The notes: a model not told the origin generated them from the letters alone. Numbered from the stretch's first letter, positions 44,558 to 54,465 are shown. The stretch is 64,000 bases of DNA from Asticcacaulis sp. MM231 (GCF_964186625.1 NZ_OZ075108.1:3237001-3301000), one strand, 5' to 3'. Numbers and translations: made by a program.

Positions 44558-45806
44558 TAACCCCCACCAGAGCCGGCTCGACCGTCTCTGCGCGCGGATT
44601 GCCCTGATCATCGAGATGGCTCCACTGGCTCTTGGCGACGAACACAAAGAAGTCATCGGCCACAAGCCCTTGTGACGGCTGGGCCAGCAGCTTTTCCGAG
44701 CGCAGCAGCGTCTCGACCAATTCCGCCTGCGTCCAGTCCGCCGACATATGGATGCGCAGCACACGGTTGGGCTTGAAGCCATTCTGGATGGCGATCAGGT
44801 CATGGCCATAGCGCGCGATCGACGACAGACCGAGCAGATTGCCGTCGGCCGGCGCCAGCAGGCGCGTCATGCTGCCGGCCTTGAGGTCGACGCGGTAAAG
44901 CCCGGAGGTGAAATCGCTGACGATCAAAAGCGACCCGTCCTCATTTTCGGCCAGGCCTTGCGGTGAATCCATATAGCCTTCGGGCACCAGCACTTCGAGC
45001 GTTTCGCCATAGCGGGTCAGGCGCAGAACCTCGCCGTGGTTGTTGTCGATAACGTAGAGATCGTCCTTGCCCGCCAGCAGGTGCCCGAACTCGCGCGCCA
45101 CCTTGGCGTCCGTCATCGTGGTGATCACCGCGCCATCGGCCGGATTAATGGCGACGATCTTCGACGTCACCGGCTTGGAAGCGTCATACCCTTCGGTCTG
45201 GCGGCTTTGCGCCGTGGAGGCCCACAGCTTGCCATCATGCAGTCCCAGACCAAAGGCGGCAATGCCCGGCCCTAATTTGATAACCTCGCGTTCGCCGCCC
45301 GGCTCTTCGGCCAGGATATTGCCGCCGCGGATGCCGCTGACATAGACCACCTGCGCATTGTGCGGCTCAAAGGCCAGCGCCTCGGCGATGACGAAATCCG
45401 GCAGGGCCGCCGCCACGCGGATAGCGCCAAACGGCGCCTCATTGGCCTGAAGCTGGTCCTCCAGCGCGCTGTCCCAGAGGGTGGTGAAATCGCTGTTTTT
45501 GGCCAGATCGAGCACATTGCCGCGCTTGAGATAATCGATCAGCACCGCCTTGGCGTCATCGGTGCGCTTTTGCTGCATATAGACCTGCGCCTGCAACAGC
45601 GCGATCGACGGAGAATCCGGCAGGATAGCGCGCGCCTTGTCGAAGGTTTCGAGCGCCTTCGCGGCATCGCCCTGCTGCAGGGCGGTCATGCCGTCACCGC
45701 GCAGGGTGCGGAACTGGCCGAGATCGGAGGCCGGATCGACCGTCTGGGCATGCGCACCAGAGGCGAGCCAGAGCCCCGCCAGCGCAAGCTTCACGACATG
45801 ACGCAT
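44541..45806 (-). CDS. Secreted TPR plus beta-propeller protein
   Basis: A signal peptide (MRHVVKLALAGLWLASGAHA) is followed by a short TPR-like helical repeat region (about 30-100, ALQQGDAAKALETFDKARAILPDSPSIALLQ). Residues about 130-420 look like an NHL/SMP-30-type beta-propeller (KIVAINPADGAVITTM, DLYVIDNNHGEVLRLT, GLYRVDLKAGSMTRLL). Such proteins often bind or hydrolyse small ligands in the periplasm, but no catalytic residues can be assigned. It overlaps the Lrp-type regulator stop by one base and could be co-transcribed with it. Confidence 0.8.
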   Translation of the reverse strand: MRHVVKLALAGLWLASGAHAQTVDPASDLGQFRTLRGDGMTALQQGDAAKALETFDKARAILPDSPSIALLQAQVYMQQKRTDDAKAVLIDYLKRGNVLDLAKNSDFTTLWDSALEDQLQANEAPFGAIRVAAALPDFVIAEALAFEPHNAQVVYVSGIRGGNILAEEPGGEREVIKLGPGIAAFGLGLHDGKLWASTAQSRQTEGYDASKPVTSKIVAINPADGAVITTMTDAKVAREFGHLLAGKDDLYVIDNNHGEVLRLTRYGETLEVLVPEGYMDSPQGLAENEDGSLLIVSDFTSGLYRVDLKAGSMTRLLAPADGNLLGLSSIARYGHDLIAIQNGFKPNRVLRIHMSADWTQAELVETLLRSEKLLAQPSQGLVADDFFVFVAKSQWSHLDDQGNPRAETVEPALVGVIKLTP

Positions 45807-46324
45807 TACTTTCCTCCGGCCGTTTTTGTCTCTTTTGGTGCGTCCTTATCGAGCACCAGGCTGATCGGCACCGCCGTGGTCTGGCGGACGCTGCGCATGA
45901 TGATACGCGATTCAACGCCGGACACCAGATCGGAGGCCAGCAGCTTGTCGCGCAGGAAATCGTCATAGGCGTGCATGTCACGCGTCATCACGCGCAACAT
46001 ATAGTCCTCGTGGCCGGTGACGGTCTGGCAACTGACGACCTCGGGCCAATTTTCCAGCCGCGCCTCGAAGGCCTCCAGATTGGCGCGCGACGGCAGGGAG
46101 AGTTTCACCGAGACATACACCTCGAAACCAAGGCCCAGCCGGTCGGGATCGAGCACGGTGACACGCTTGAGGATAACCCCTAGGTCTTCCAGCCGCTTGA
46201 TGCGACGCCAGCAGGGCGAAGGCGACAGCCCCACGCGCTCGGCCAGATCGGCCACGGAAAGGGAGGCGTCTTCCTGGATCAGGTTCAGAATACGCGCATC
46301 GAGCTCATCGATCAGATCAGACAA
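45806..46324 (-). CDS. Lrp/AsnC-family regulator
   Basis: The N-terminal helix-turn-helix is DELDARILNLIQEDASLSVADLAERVGLSPSPCWRRIKRLEDLG, followed by the C-terminal RAM domain (about 68-150) with CQTVTGHEDYMLRVMTRD. This group often controls amino-acid metabolism. A lysine- and threonine-rich tail extends the protein to 172 aa. It overlaps the downstream propeller gene start, so the two are coupled. Confidence 0.93.
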   Translation of the reverse strand: MSDLIDELDARILNLIQEDASLSVADLAERVGLSPSPCWRRIKRLEDLGVILKRVTVLDPDRLGLGFEVYVSVKLSLPSRANLEAFEARLENWPEVVSCQTVTGHEDYMLRVMTRDMHAYDDFLRDKLLASDLVSGVESRIIMRSVRQTTAVPISLVLDKDAPKETKTAGGK

Positions 46325-46616
46325 AACTTACCCTCGGAACGCCAGAAATTACACCGCGCGGCCAGTAGTGACAACATTTTGTGAAAATTCCATCCCTATC
46401 TGCAAATTTCTCCGTCGAGTGCGCTTTTTGAGGCGAAATCGTCGGTGCGCGGGGTGTTAAAACAGCGTTTCGTGGATAGCTCAGGAGAAATTGCGCAATT
46501 TTCTCCGCCGAGGCTTGAACCCCGCCGGCTTATTGGCTATAGGCGTGCGCTCCGCGACACGCTTGCGGATCGCGCCACGCTTTTCAAGCGCCGGCGCCAC
46601 GACAAGGCCCTGGTTT

Positions 46617-46693
46617 GGTTGGGTAGCTCAGTTGGTTAGAGCGGTGGATTCATAACCCACAGGTCGGCGGTTCGGATCCGCCTCCAACCACCA
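46617..46693 (+). tRNA. tRNA-Met (CAT), CCA encoded
   Basis: The cloverleaf folds: acceptor GGTTGGG with TCCAACC (last pair G-U), D arm GCTCAGTTGGTTAGAGC, anticodon loop TTCATAA with anticodon CAT at 46651-46653, and T arm GGCGG-TTCGGAT-CCGCC. The CCA end is encoded at 46691-46693. The elongator Met type fits best; a tRNA-Ile with lysidine-modified CAT cannot be fully excluded. The initiator form is unlikely because pair 1-72 is matched. Confidence 0.92.
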
Positions 46694-46763
46694 GGTTTCT
46701 TGCGAGTTCCGTTCACCATCGGCTTGCTGGAACACACTCCGATTTGTTAAGCGAAGAGCCATA

Positions 46764-47564
46764 TTGCCCGCCGATGACTCCACCCCTTCCCTGCTGACCA
46801 TCCGAAACGCCCATGTGGTGCGCGGCCAGCACACCCTGCTCGATGGGCTCAGCCTGACGCTCAACGCCTGTCAGCACACCGCTATTCTCGGCCCCAACGG
46901 TTCGGGCAAGTCCACCCTCGTCAAGCTGATCACGCGCCAGCTTTATCCGCTGGCCGGCGGCTACGTGTCGCTGTTCGGCCACGCGCGCTGGAACGTCACC
47001 GACCTGCGCAGCCTGATGGGCATTGTCTCGTCCTCGATGCAGCTCGATTTCGACGCCCATCCGCCGCTGGAGGTCTTCGATTGTGTCGTCTCCGGCTTCT
47101 TCGCGGCGCGTGGGCTATGGAAGCAGCACGCGGTCAGCGACGACATGCGCGTTCGCAGTCAGGAAGCGCTGGAACAGACCGGCGCCAGCCATCTGATCGG
47201 CCGCGACATGTCGAGCTTATCGACCGGCGAGGCCCGGCGCGTGCTGATCGCGCGGGCCCTGGTGCACCGACCCAAGGCGCTGCTGCTCGATGAACCGTGC
47301 GCCGGACTCGATCCGGCGGCGCGGCGTGTCTTTCTGGAAGGTTTGCGCAGACTAGCTCAAGGCGGAACGACGCTTATTCTGGTCACCCACCATATCGAGG
47401 AAATCCTGCCGGAGATCGGTCATATCGTCATGCTGCGCGATGGCCGCGTGCTGCATGAGGGCGACAAATCCGCCCTGCTCGATAGCGCTCACCTGACCGA
47501 GCTTTTCGGCATGCCGGTCGAGGTCGAGCCGCGCGGGGCGTGGTTTGGCGCGAGCGTGGATTAA
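46764..47564 (+). CDS. ABC transporter ATP-binding protein
   Basis: A single-domain 266-aa ATPase: Walker A GPNGSGKST (about 44-52), a modified signature LSTGEARRVLIARAL instead of LSGGQ, Walker B ALLLDEPCAGLD, and the H-loop LVTHHIEE. It is closest in style to ModF/YlmA-like stand-alone ATPases. No permease gene is adjacent, so the transported substrate and even a transport role are unknown. The start is a TTG with a weak AAGAG site; no better in-frame ATG lies near. Confidence 0.85.
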   Translation: MPADDSTPSLLTIRNAHVVRGQHTLLDGLSLTLNACQHTAILGPNGSGKSTLVKLITRQLYPLAGGYVSLFGHARWNVTDLRSLMGIVSSSMQLDFDAHPPLEVFDCVVSGFFAARGLWKQHAVSDDMRVRSQEALEQTGASHLIGRDMSSLSTGEARRVLIARALVHRPKALLLDEPCAGLDPAARRVFLEGLRRLAQGGTTLILVTHHIEEILPEIGHIVMLRDGRVLHEGDKSALLDSAHLTELFGMPVEVEPRGAWFGASVD

Positions 47565-47570
47565 AGCATC

Positions 47571-47601
47571 TTATCCTCCCCTGCGAAGCGGGGGAGGATA
47601 A
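47571..47601. terminator. CCTCCCC/GGGGGAGG hairpin between convergent genes
   Basis: TTATCCTCCCC and GGGGGAGGATAAG flank TGCGAAGC, forming a stem of about 12 bp between the ABC ATPase and the glycine-rich gene. No U-tract is present, so its terminator role is inferred from position. Confidence 0.6.
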
Positions 47602-47609
47602 GCTATAGC

Positions 47610-48377
47610 TTAGCCCGCTTGCCCGACAAGCTGGCCCTTATTATCCAGCGTCACCGGATTTTCGTTGGTGCGGATAGCGAAGCCCTCACCGCCGCCCATG
47701 CGTGACAAGGATTGGCCTGCCTGACCGGCATTGCCACCGTCGCCACCGGGCGTACCGCGCTGACCGCCCTTGCCGCCGCCGCCGGGGGTGCCGTAATAGC
47801 CGCGATTGCCGGCCACGATGATGCCGCCGTCGCCCTGCAAGGCGCTGCCGCCTTCGCCGCCCTTGCCATTGGGAAAACCACCGCCCCCGCCCGAACCGAT
47901 GCCATCCGCGCCCGCCCCGCCGCCGCCGCCGGCCTTGATCGAGCCCTTTGGTTGTATGGCGATGGCCAAGGGCGCGCGGACATAGACCGCATCGCCGCCA
48001 CGACCACCATCACGCACCAGCGGGGTGTCGCCACCATCGGCACCATTGCCGCCACCACCATAGACATGGCCCTTGACCACGAGGGCGATAAAGGCGTTCT
48101 CCGGCCATTCGCCGGTATCAATCGCTGTGCCGCCGCCCTGTTTGCCTATCACGTTCTTGCCCTTGGGCACGACGAAGGCATAGCTGACGGCCGAATGGCC
48201 ATCGTAGCCCGCCTTATCGGCCAGAGCGCGCAGATTGGCGGCTTCGGTGACCTGAAGAACAATCACCGGCGCGTCATCCGCTGCCGCGCTGGCGGGCGCA
48301 GGAACATCCTGAGCCATGACAGACAGTGGCACAGTCAGCACAACGGTGAGCAAGGCGGTACACAATAGCTTTTTCAT
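47610..48377 (-). CDS. Secreted glycine-rich protein
   Basis: A signal peptide (MKKLLCTALLTVVLTVPLSVMA) precedes a short alpha/beta region (about 36-100). A run of Gly-rich blocks follows (GGGGNGADGGDTP, GGGGGAGADGIGSGGGGG, GTPGGGGKGGQRGTPGG) over residues about 105-215, ending in FAIRTNENPVTLDNKGQ. The pattern resembles glycine-rich tail-fibre tips and surface adhesins and may be a rigid polyglycine-type domain. Surface location and function are inferred. The ATG at 48377 has GGAGGGG 4 bases upstream. Confidence 0.7.
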   Translation of the reverse strand: MKKLLCTALLTVVLTVPLSVMAQDVPAPASAAADDAPVIVLQVTEAANLRALADKAGYDGHSAVSYAFVVPKGKNVIGKQGGGTAIDTGEWPENAFIALVVKGHVYGGGGNGADGGDTPLVRDGGRGGDAVYVRAPLAIAIQPKGSIKAGGGGGAGADGIGSGGGGGFPNGKGGEGGSALQGDGGIIVAGNRGYYGTPGGGGKGGQRGTPGGDGGNAGQAGQSLSRMGGGEGFAIRTNENPVTLDNKGQLVGQAG

Positions 48378-48531
48378 CAACCCCTCCATGTATATGGTAT
48401 ACAAATAACAGTCTCAGATGGTAGCGACAAGCGACAATTTCAAAGCTGAAACAGAACGCTTGACTTTAATTGTTATTTAAATTTATATACACCTAGGATA
48501 AAGAACTTAACCTCTTATCGGGGCATAGCAC

Positions 48532-49023
48532 ATGTCGAAACCCTTTATACCTCTGCACACACTGAGCCTCCTCACCAAGATCGCCGTCGGCGTGCTCACC
48601 TTCACCCTGATCGTCGGCCAGAGCGCCACCATCACGGCCATGGTGCTTGAGTTGAACAGCCCGTCTTATAAATTCTCGATAATCCCGGCCTTCTGGGTGG
48701 GCCTGATGGCGCCGGGCTTTTACCTGTGCGCGCTGTGGGCGGCCTCGAACGTCTTTACCCGCATGGACAAGGGTGATGCTTTCGGCGAGGCCACGGTCAA
48801 GGGGCTGAAAGAGGTGGGGAGCAACCTGATCTGGGGCGCTGCGGCGGCCATCTTCATCGCTCCCACCCTGAACCTACTGATCGAGACCGATTTTCAGCGC
48901 CTGACAGGGCTGAAATATGACTTTGAGATCGAGAGCCTGACCATAGGCCTGATCGGTTTCACGCTTTATCTGCTGGCCCAGCAAGGCCAGAGCCTTAAAT
49001 CGGAACTCGACCAGATCGTTTAG
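48532..49023 (+). CDS. DUF2975-like membrane protein (first copy)
   Basis: The 163 aa contain four membrane segments (about 14-36, 48-70, 98-116 and 134-152). The loop ASNVFTRMDKGDAFGEATVKGLKEVGSNL is typical of DUF2975. It ends with LKSELDQIV, nearly the same as the ending of the next gene, which suggests an old tandem duplication. Function unknown. Confidence 0.75.
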   Translation: MSKPFIPLHTLSLLTKIAVGVLTFTLIVGQSATITAMVLELNSPSYKFSIIPAFWVGLMAPGFYLCALWAASNVFTRMDKGDAFGEATVKGLKEVGSNLIWGAAAAIFIAPTLNLLIETDFQRLTGLKYDFEIESLTIGLIGFTLYLLAQQGQSLKSELDQIV

Positions 49024-49032
49024 GAGACAATC

Positions 49033-49521
49033 ATGACACGCTTTATGAAACACGTCTCGTCCGCCTTTATCGCCTTTGGCTATCTTGCCGCGACCATGAT
49101 CTTCAAGATGAACGAAATTCTGGACGCCAAGCCCGACATCTATCCCAATCTTTTCGATCTTTTCCTGCCAAGACCCATCCTGCTGGTTTATGGCGTAGCC
49201 CCCCTGCTCATCGCCATCGCCATCTATCAGCTCTACGTCTTCACCCTGGCCGGACGCGATCCGCTGACCGGCAATTTCACGCCGGAGGGTTTGCGGCACT
49301 TGGGCCTGTCCGGCCTGTTTCTTTCCGCCGGCGGCATCATGTTCATGGGGTTCGAGACGATTCTGAGCCAGCTTGTCGGCGCCGAAATCCTGCCGTTCAA
49401 TTCGGGCACCGGCCTGCCCTTCATGATCATCGGCTTCGCCTTGGCCACCATGTCGCGCAACGGCGGCGTGCTTGCGTCCAAGGCCAAAAAACTTCGCTCT
49501 GAACTGGATGACATCGTTTAA
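49033..49521 (+). CDS. DUF2975-like membrane protein (second copy)
   Basis: A 162-aa four-helix membrane protein with the loop TLAGRDPLTGNFTPEGLRHLGLSGL and C-terminus LRSELDDIV, parallel to the preceding protein. It begins 9 bases after its neighbour and shares one base with the HTH gene that follows, so the four genes 48532-50587 look like one operon. Confidence 0.75.
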   Translation: MTRFMKHVSSAFIAFGYLAATMIFKMNEILDAKPDIYPNLFDLFLPRPILLVYGVAPLLIAIAIYQLYVFTLAGRDPLTGNFTPEGLRHLGLSGLFLSAGGIMFMGFETILSQLVGAEILPFNSGTGLPFMIIGFALATMSRNGGVLASKAKKLRSELDDIV

Positions 49522-49754
49522 TGCCCATTCGCGTCACACTGGATGTCATGCTGGCCAAAAGAAAGGTGCGCGCCAAGGATCTGGCGGCGCGCATCGGCCT
49601 GTCCGAAACCCAGCTCAGCCTTTTGCGCACCGGTAAGGTGAAAGGGATGCGTTTCGAGACACTCTCGAAGATTTGCCTGATTTTAGAGTGCCGGCCGGCC
49701 GATATTATGGAATATGATCCGGACGATAACGATCTCAATACGGGTGAAGACTGA
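49521..49754 (+). CDS. YozG-like XRE-family regulator
   Basis: A 77-aa single helix-turn-helix domain (AKRKVRAKDLAARIGLSETQLSLLRTGKVKGMRFETLSKICLILECRPADIMEY), as in B. subtilis YozG. A DUF2975 membrane protein followed by this short regulator is a widely seen pair. It overlaps the gene on each side by one base. Confidence 0.9.
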   Translation: MPIRVTLDVMLAKRKVRAKDLAARIGLSETQLSLLRTGKVKGMRFETLSKICLILECRPADIMEYDPDDNDLNTGED

Positions 49755-50587
49755 TGCGTATAGCCATAACCACCGGCCTGGCATTGCTGCTGGCCACCTC
49801 CGCCGGCGCCGAAACGGTGCGGCTGATGAGCTACAATATCCGCGTTGATGTCGAAGGCGATAATCCGCGCTGGGCCGAGCGCCGCGATCCGCTGGCCAGG
49901 CAAATTGCCTTTACAGGGCCGGATGTCTTCGGCGTGCAGGAAGCGACGCAACCCGCCGTGGCTGACCTTGCCAGCCGCCTGCCGGCATACGGCCATTACG
50001 GCATCGGCCGCGACGACGGCAAGGACGGAGAAACCACCACCCTGTTCTACAACAGCGCCCGCTTTACCCTGGTGAAGGCCCAGACCCAGTGGTGCTCGAA
50101 AACACCGGACGTGCCTGGCAAGGACGCCGATGCCGCCCTGCCGCGCACCTTTACGCGCCTGATCCTGCGTGAGCGCAAAAGCGGCCGCCTGCTCGATATC
50201 CGCAACGCCCATTTCGATCATATCGGCGTTGTGGCGCGGGAAAACTGCGCCCGCCAGATCGAGGCCCTGCCGCGCTGGCCGGGTGCGAGCGTGATGGTGA
50301 TGGGGGATTTCAACTCTGGCACCGACAGCGCCCCCTATAAGCTGCTGAGCGATGACACAGGCCTGAACCTGAAGGACGCCCGCAAAGGCGCTGCCATCGA
50401 TTTTGGCCCCACCGGCACCTTCAACGGTTTCGATATTCGCCAGACCGACGGGGACGCCATCGACCATATCTTTGTCGATCGCGCCCTCAAGGTGACGCGC
50501 TTCGCCGTGCTGACCGACAGCTTTGGCGGTCGGGTGATCTCGGATCACTTCCCCATCGTCGCCGATGTCGAACTGAAAAAGAAATAG
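49754..50587 (+). CDS. Secreted endonuclease/exonuclease/phosphatase-family hydrolase
   Basis: A signal peptide (MRIAITTGLALLLATSAGA) precedes an EEP-fold hydrolase. The metal and catalytic motifs are all visible: MSYNIRVD, GVQEA (metal Glu), RNAHFDHIG (His), VMGDFNSG (Asp-Asn) and the final SDHFPIV. The family acts on phosphodiesters from DNA to inositol phosphates; the substrate is open. The 277-aa length is normal. It is co-transcribed with the YozG-like gene by a one-base overlap. Confidence 0.9.
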   Translation: MRIAITTGLALLLATSAGAETVRLMSYNIRVDVEGDNPRWAERRDPLARQIAFTGPDVFGVQEATQPAVADLASRLPAYGHYGIGRDDGKDGETTTLFYNSARFTLVKAQTQWCSKTPDVPGKDADAALPRTFTRLILRERKSGRLLDIRNAHFDHIGVVARENCARQIEALPRWPGASVMVMGDFNSGTDSAPYKLLSDDTGLNLKDARKGAAIDFGPTGTFNGFDIRQTDGDAIDHIFVDRALKVTRFAVLTDSFGGRVISDHFPIVADVELKKK

Positions 50588-50638
50588 GCGCCCCTGCTCC
50601 GGTCAGAAGCGCCCATCATCTATCTCTGTATCGAAAGA

Positions 50639-50941
50639 CTAGCGACGGTCGCCGCGGATCAGCAGCGCGCCGAGCACGAAGCCGACGCCGAGCGCGATCA
50701 GAGTCGAGGGGATCGGGTTTTCCTCGATCTTGTGCTTGGCCTGGCCACTATAGCGCTTCACGTCGTCGCTGGCGTGATCGGCGAAACCGCGCAGCTTGGC
50801 CTCGGCCTCCTTGGCGCGTTCGGACAGGACGTGGGTGGCGTGCTCGACCTCATGACGGATCATGTCGGAGATGGTCTCAACGTCCTCCTCGTCGAACGAT
50901 TTGACCTTGTCGGCGGCAGCCTTGGCTTTGGAAGATAACAT
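50639..50941 (-). CDS. DUF883 (ElaB/YqjD-like) membrane-anchored protein
   Basis: A 100-aa, highly charged coiled-coil protein (FDEEDVETISDMIRHEVEHATHVLSERAKEAEAKLRGF) ends in the membrane anchor PIPSTLIALGVGFVLGALLIRGDRR. In E. coli, ElaB/YqjD tether ribosomes to the membrane and respond to stress; the same role is inferred. The ATG at 50941 has GAGGAG 8 bases upstream. Confidence 0.87.
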   Translation of the reverse strand: MLSSKAKAAADKVKSFDEEDVETISDMIRHEVEHATHVLSERAKEAEAKLRGFADHASDDVKRYSGQAKHKIEENPIPSTLIALGVGFVLGALLIRGDRR

Positions 50942-51050
50942 CAGAAGCTCCTCAGATTGTGCATGGGTGTTAAGGCATACTATAACCAATATGGTGATGA
51001 ATCCGTGTGGTTTACGCGCCGAATTGTAATTTTTTCATGAGGGCCCGCCC

Positions 51051-51116
51051 TTGACTCCGCAGCACCCCGGCACTACTTCAAGAGCGCTGTTGGCACTCAC
51101 ACGGTGAGACTGCTAA
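51051..51116 (+). promoter_or_regulatory. groESL promoter with CIRCE element
   Basis: A CIRCE-like inverted repeat TTGGCACTC-N9-GACTGCTAA (51090-51116; two mismatches to TTAGCACTC-N9-GAGTGCTAA) lies 35 bases before groES. It is the HrcA repressor site. Just upstream, TTGACT (51051) and TACTTC (51073) with 16-base spacing could be the -35/-10; a heat-shock sigma site is not clear. Confidence 0.7.
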
Positions 51117-51150
51117 CAAGGCAATCAATCTAACGAAATGGAGACATCCC

Positions 51151-51441
51151 ATGAGCTTTCGCCCGTTAGGCGACCGCGTTCTGGTCAAGAGAGTTGAAGA
51201 AGAAGCCAAGACCAAGGGTGGCATCATCATCCCCGACACCGCCAAGGAAAAGCCGCAAGAAGGCGAAGTCGTCTCGGTCGGCCCCGGTGCACGCAATGAC
51301 AAGGGCGAGCAAGTCGCTCTCGACGTCAAGGCCGGCGACCGCATCCTGTTCGGCAAGTGGGGCGGCACGGAAGTCAAGATCGACGGCGAAGACCTGTTGA
51401 TCCTGAAGGAATCCGACGTTCTGGGCGTCATCACGAAGTAA
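51151..51441 (+). CDS. groES: Co-chaperonin GroES
   Basis: The 96-aa lid of the GroEL chamber: [42 protein letters not shown] includes the mobile loop (about 16-34). The end is [14 protein letters not shown]. The length is typical. A GGAG site precedes the ATG. Confidence 0.98.
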   Translation: MSFRPLGDRVLVKRVEEEAKTKGGIIIPDTAKEKPQEGEVVSVGPGARNDKGEQVALDVKAGDRILFGKWGGTEVKIDGEDLLILKESDVLGVITK

Positions 51442-51454
51442 TTGACGCCCCACC

Positions 51455-51531
51455 TTTACCTCCCCGCTTGCCGGGGAGGGGGACCGCACGACGCCGCGAA
51501 GCGGCTAGATGTGGTGGTGGGGTATGTTGCT
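51455..51531. repeat. Dispersed palindromic repeat inside groES-groEL
   Basis: TTTACCTCCCCGCTTGCCGGGGAGG forms a hairpin, followed by GGACCGCACGACG and GGTGGTGGGGTAT. It occupies most of the gap between groES and groEL and is therefore transcribed with the operon. Confidence 0.75.
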
Positions 51532-51569
51532 TCGGGTCAAGCACCCATCTCTAAAACCTTTCCAATTAA

Positions 51570-53243
<1,674 letters not shown>

Positions 53244-53273
53244 TCCATCCCCTCAGCCTTCTGCTGAAAATGG

Positions 53274-53304
53274 AAAGAGCGGGTCTTGCGACCCGCTCTT
53301 TTTT
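53274..53304 (+). terminator. Rho-independent terminator after groEL
   Basis: The stem AAAGAGCGGGTC / GACCCGCTCTTT with a TTGC loop is followed by a T tract, 31 bases after the groEL stop. Confidence 0.9.
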
Positions 53305-53385
53305 ATGGTGCATATCCTAATGCGCTGCGTGATAGTCTATTGCGAACGTCGCCGCCTCTTGCGCCTGACGGTGAAGGTCGTCGCA

Positions 53386-53778
53386 ATGAAAAAATGCCTT
53401 CTGTTGTGCCTTTGGGTCTTTTTTGCTCCGTCGGCAGAGGCGAAACCCCAATCATCAGCGAAGCCGATCAAAGCGTTACGTCCTCTGACCAACTCAGAAA
53501 TCAAGGCCCGACTATCTGATGTCTATGCTGGCCCTAAATGTTGCGATATGGAAGAACAGTTCCATAGCGATAGCGCCTATGAACTTTACGGCATTGGGCT
53601 CTTTCGCGGACATTATGTCATTCGCAAAGGCATGGTTTGTGTAACGACAGAAATGCATCCTGAAAAATGCCGGCGGCTGTTCTCTGATCGCTGGGGAAAT
53701 ACCTATATTGCTGCGCCTGCTGGTGACCCCAAAGAGACAATGGCCGATCCGTTTGAAATCCGCCCTTTCAAACGCTAA
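53386..53778 (+). CDS. Small secreted protein, unknown function
   Basis: The 130-aa frame starts with a signal peptide (MKKCLLLCLWVFFAPSAEA). The mature part has two Cys pairs (GPKCCDMEE; VCVTTEMHPEKC) and a central SAYELYGIGLFRGHYVIRKG. No family is recognised. The ATG at 53386 has AAGG 9 bases upstream; the frame further upstream reads through the groEL terminator. Codon use is less GC-biased than that of neighbours. Confidence 0.65.
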   Translation: MKKCLLLCLWVFFAPSAEAKPQSSAKPIKALRPLTNSEIKARLSDVYAGPKCCDMEEQFHSDSAYELYGIGLFRGHYVIRKGMVCVTTEMHPEKCRRLFSDRWGNTYIAAPAGDPKETMADPFEIRPFKR

Positions 53779-53789
53779 AGTCCACATCC

Positions 53790-53880
53790 TTATACCTCCC
53801 CGACTTGTCGGGGAGGGGGACCATGAGCGCAGCGAAACGTAGTTTCGCGCAGCGAATGGTGGTGGGGTATCTGGCTTTCT
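53790..53880. repeat. Dispersed palindromic repeat, copy after the small secreted gene
   Basis: TATACCTCCCCGAC-TTGTCGGGGAGG, GGACCATGAGCGC, an inner GCGAAACGTAGTTTCGC palindrome, then GGTGGTGGGGTAT. Confidence 0.75.
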
Positions 53881-53919
53881 TCCCTGTAGGCAGGGCAAGT
53901 CCATCATGTGCATTTTAAA

Positions 53920-53990
53920 GTCAGAAACCCCACCACCCCGCCGCAAGCGCGGCTCGGTCCCCCTCCCCATCGAAGATGGGGAGGTATAAG
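53920..53990. repeat. Dispersed palindromic repeat, inverted copy
   Basis: AACCCCACCACC, CGCCGCAAGCGCGGC, GGTCCCCCTCCCCATC-GAAGATGGGGAGGTATAA. It faces the copy at 53790-53880, so the two form a large inverted pair separated by about 40 bases. Confidence 0.75.
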
Positions 53991-54030
53991 CGGAGTGTTC
54001 GCTGCGACCTCCCGACAAAAGTTAGGCGAA

Positions 54031-54402
54031 TTATTTTAGGCGCTTTGCCCGCTCCAAAGCCATCAGGCGGATACCATCAGCGACGCCCTCTATGTCGCGG
54101 TAAACCTCAGCCGCGGGTAGCCGATAGACTTCCAGACCTTCGCGGCGCAGGTCAGCATCGCGTTTTGCATCTTTTGCGATGCGCGCGTCCTCACTGTGAA
54201 ATCCGCCATCGACCTCGATCACCAGTCGTGCCTTGAAGCAGTAGAAGTCGAGAATATAGGGCCCAAACGCATGTTGGCGCTTGAAGACCAGACCGTCGTC
54301 CAGACGCCGTTCCAGTCGCTCCCAAAGAAGCCATTCCGGTCCGGTCAGAGCTTTGCGCATCTGGCGGGCAAGCGCGATTTTGCGTTTTGGTGCGTCGGCC
54401 AT
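54031..54402 (-). CDS. DUF559 (Vsr-like PD-(D/E)XK) nuclease-fold protein
   Basis: The 123-aa protein shows the DUF559 pattern: RQMRKALTGPEWLLWERLERR, then FKRQHAFGPYILDFYCFKARLVIEVDGGFH with the Asp and Glu-x-Asp core of a Vsr/restriction fold, and RDADLRREGLEVYRLPAAEV. Such genes are often found scattered near repeats; activity is unproven. The ATG at 54402 is preferred over the upstream in-frame start, which lies in a repeat fragment. Confidence 0.85.
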   Translation of the reverse strand: MADAPKRKIALARQMRKALTGPEWLLWERLERRLDDGLVFKRQHAFGPYILDFYCFKARLVIEVDGGFHSEDARIAKDAKRDADLRREGLEVYRLPAAEVYRDIEGVADGIRLMALERAKRLK

Positions 54403-54411
54403 GGGTATGAG

Positions 54412-54465
54412 AGTAAGATACCCCACCCCCACCGCGCAAGAGCGCGTCGGTCACCCACAACGGCC
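54412..54465. repeat. Partial copy of the CCCCACCACC repeat
   Basis: AGATACCCCACCCCCACCGC, AAGAGCGCGTCGGTCACCC: the left end of the dispersed element with the right hairpin missing. Confidence 0.55.

Noticed and set aside
46445..46639. 64-aa open frame ahead of the tRNA
   Set aside because: It runs into the tRNA-Met gene, has no ribosome site and no similarity that I recognise.
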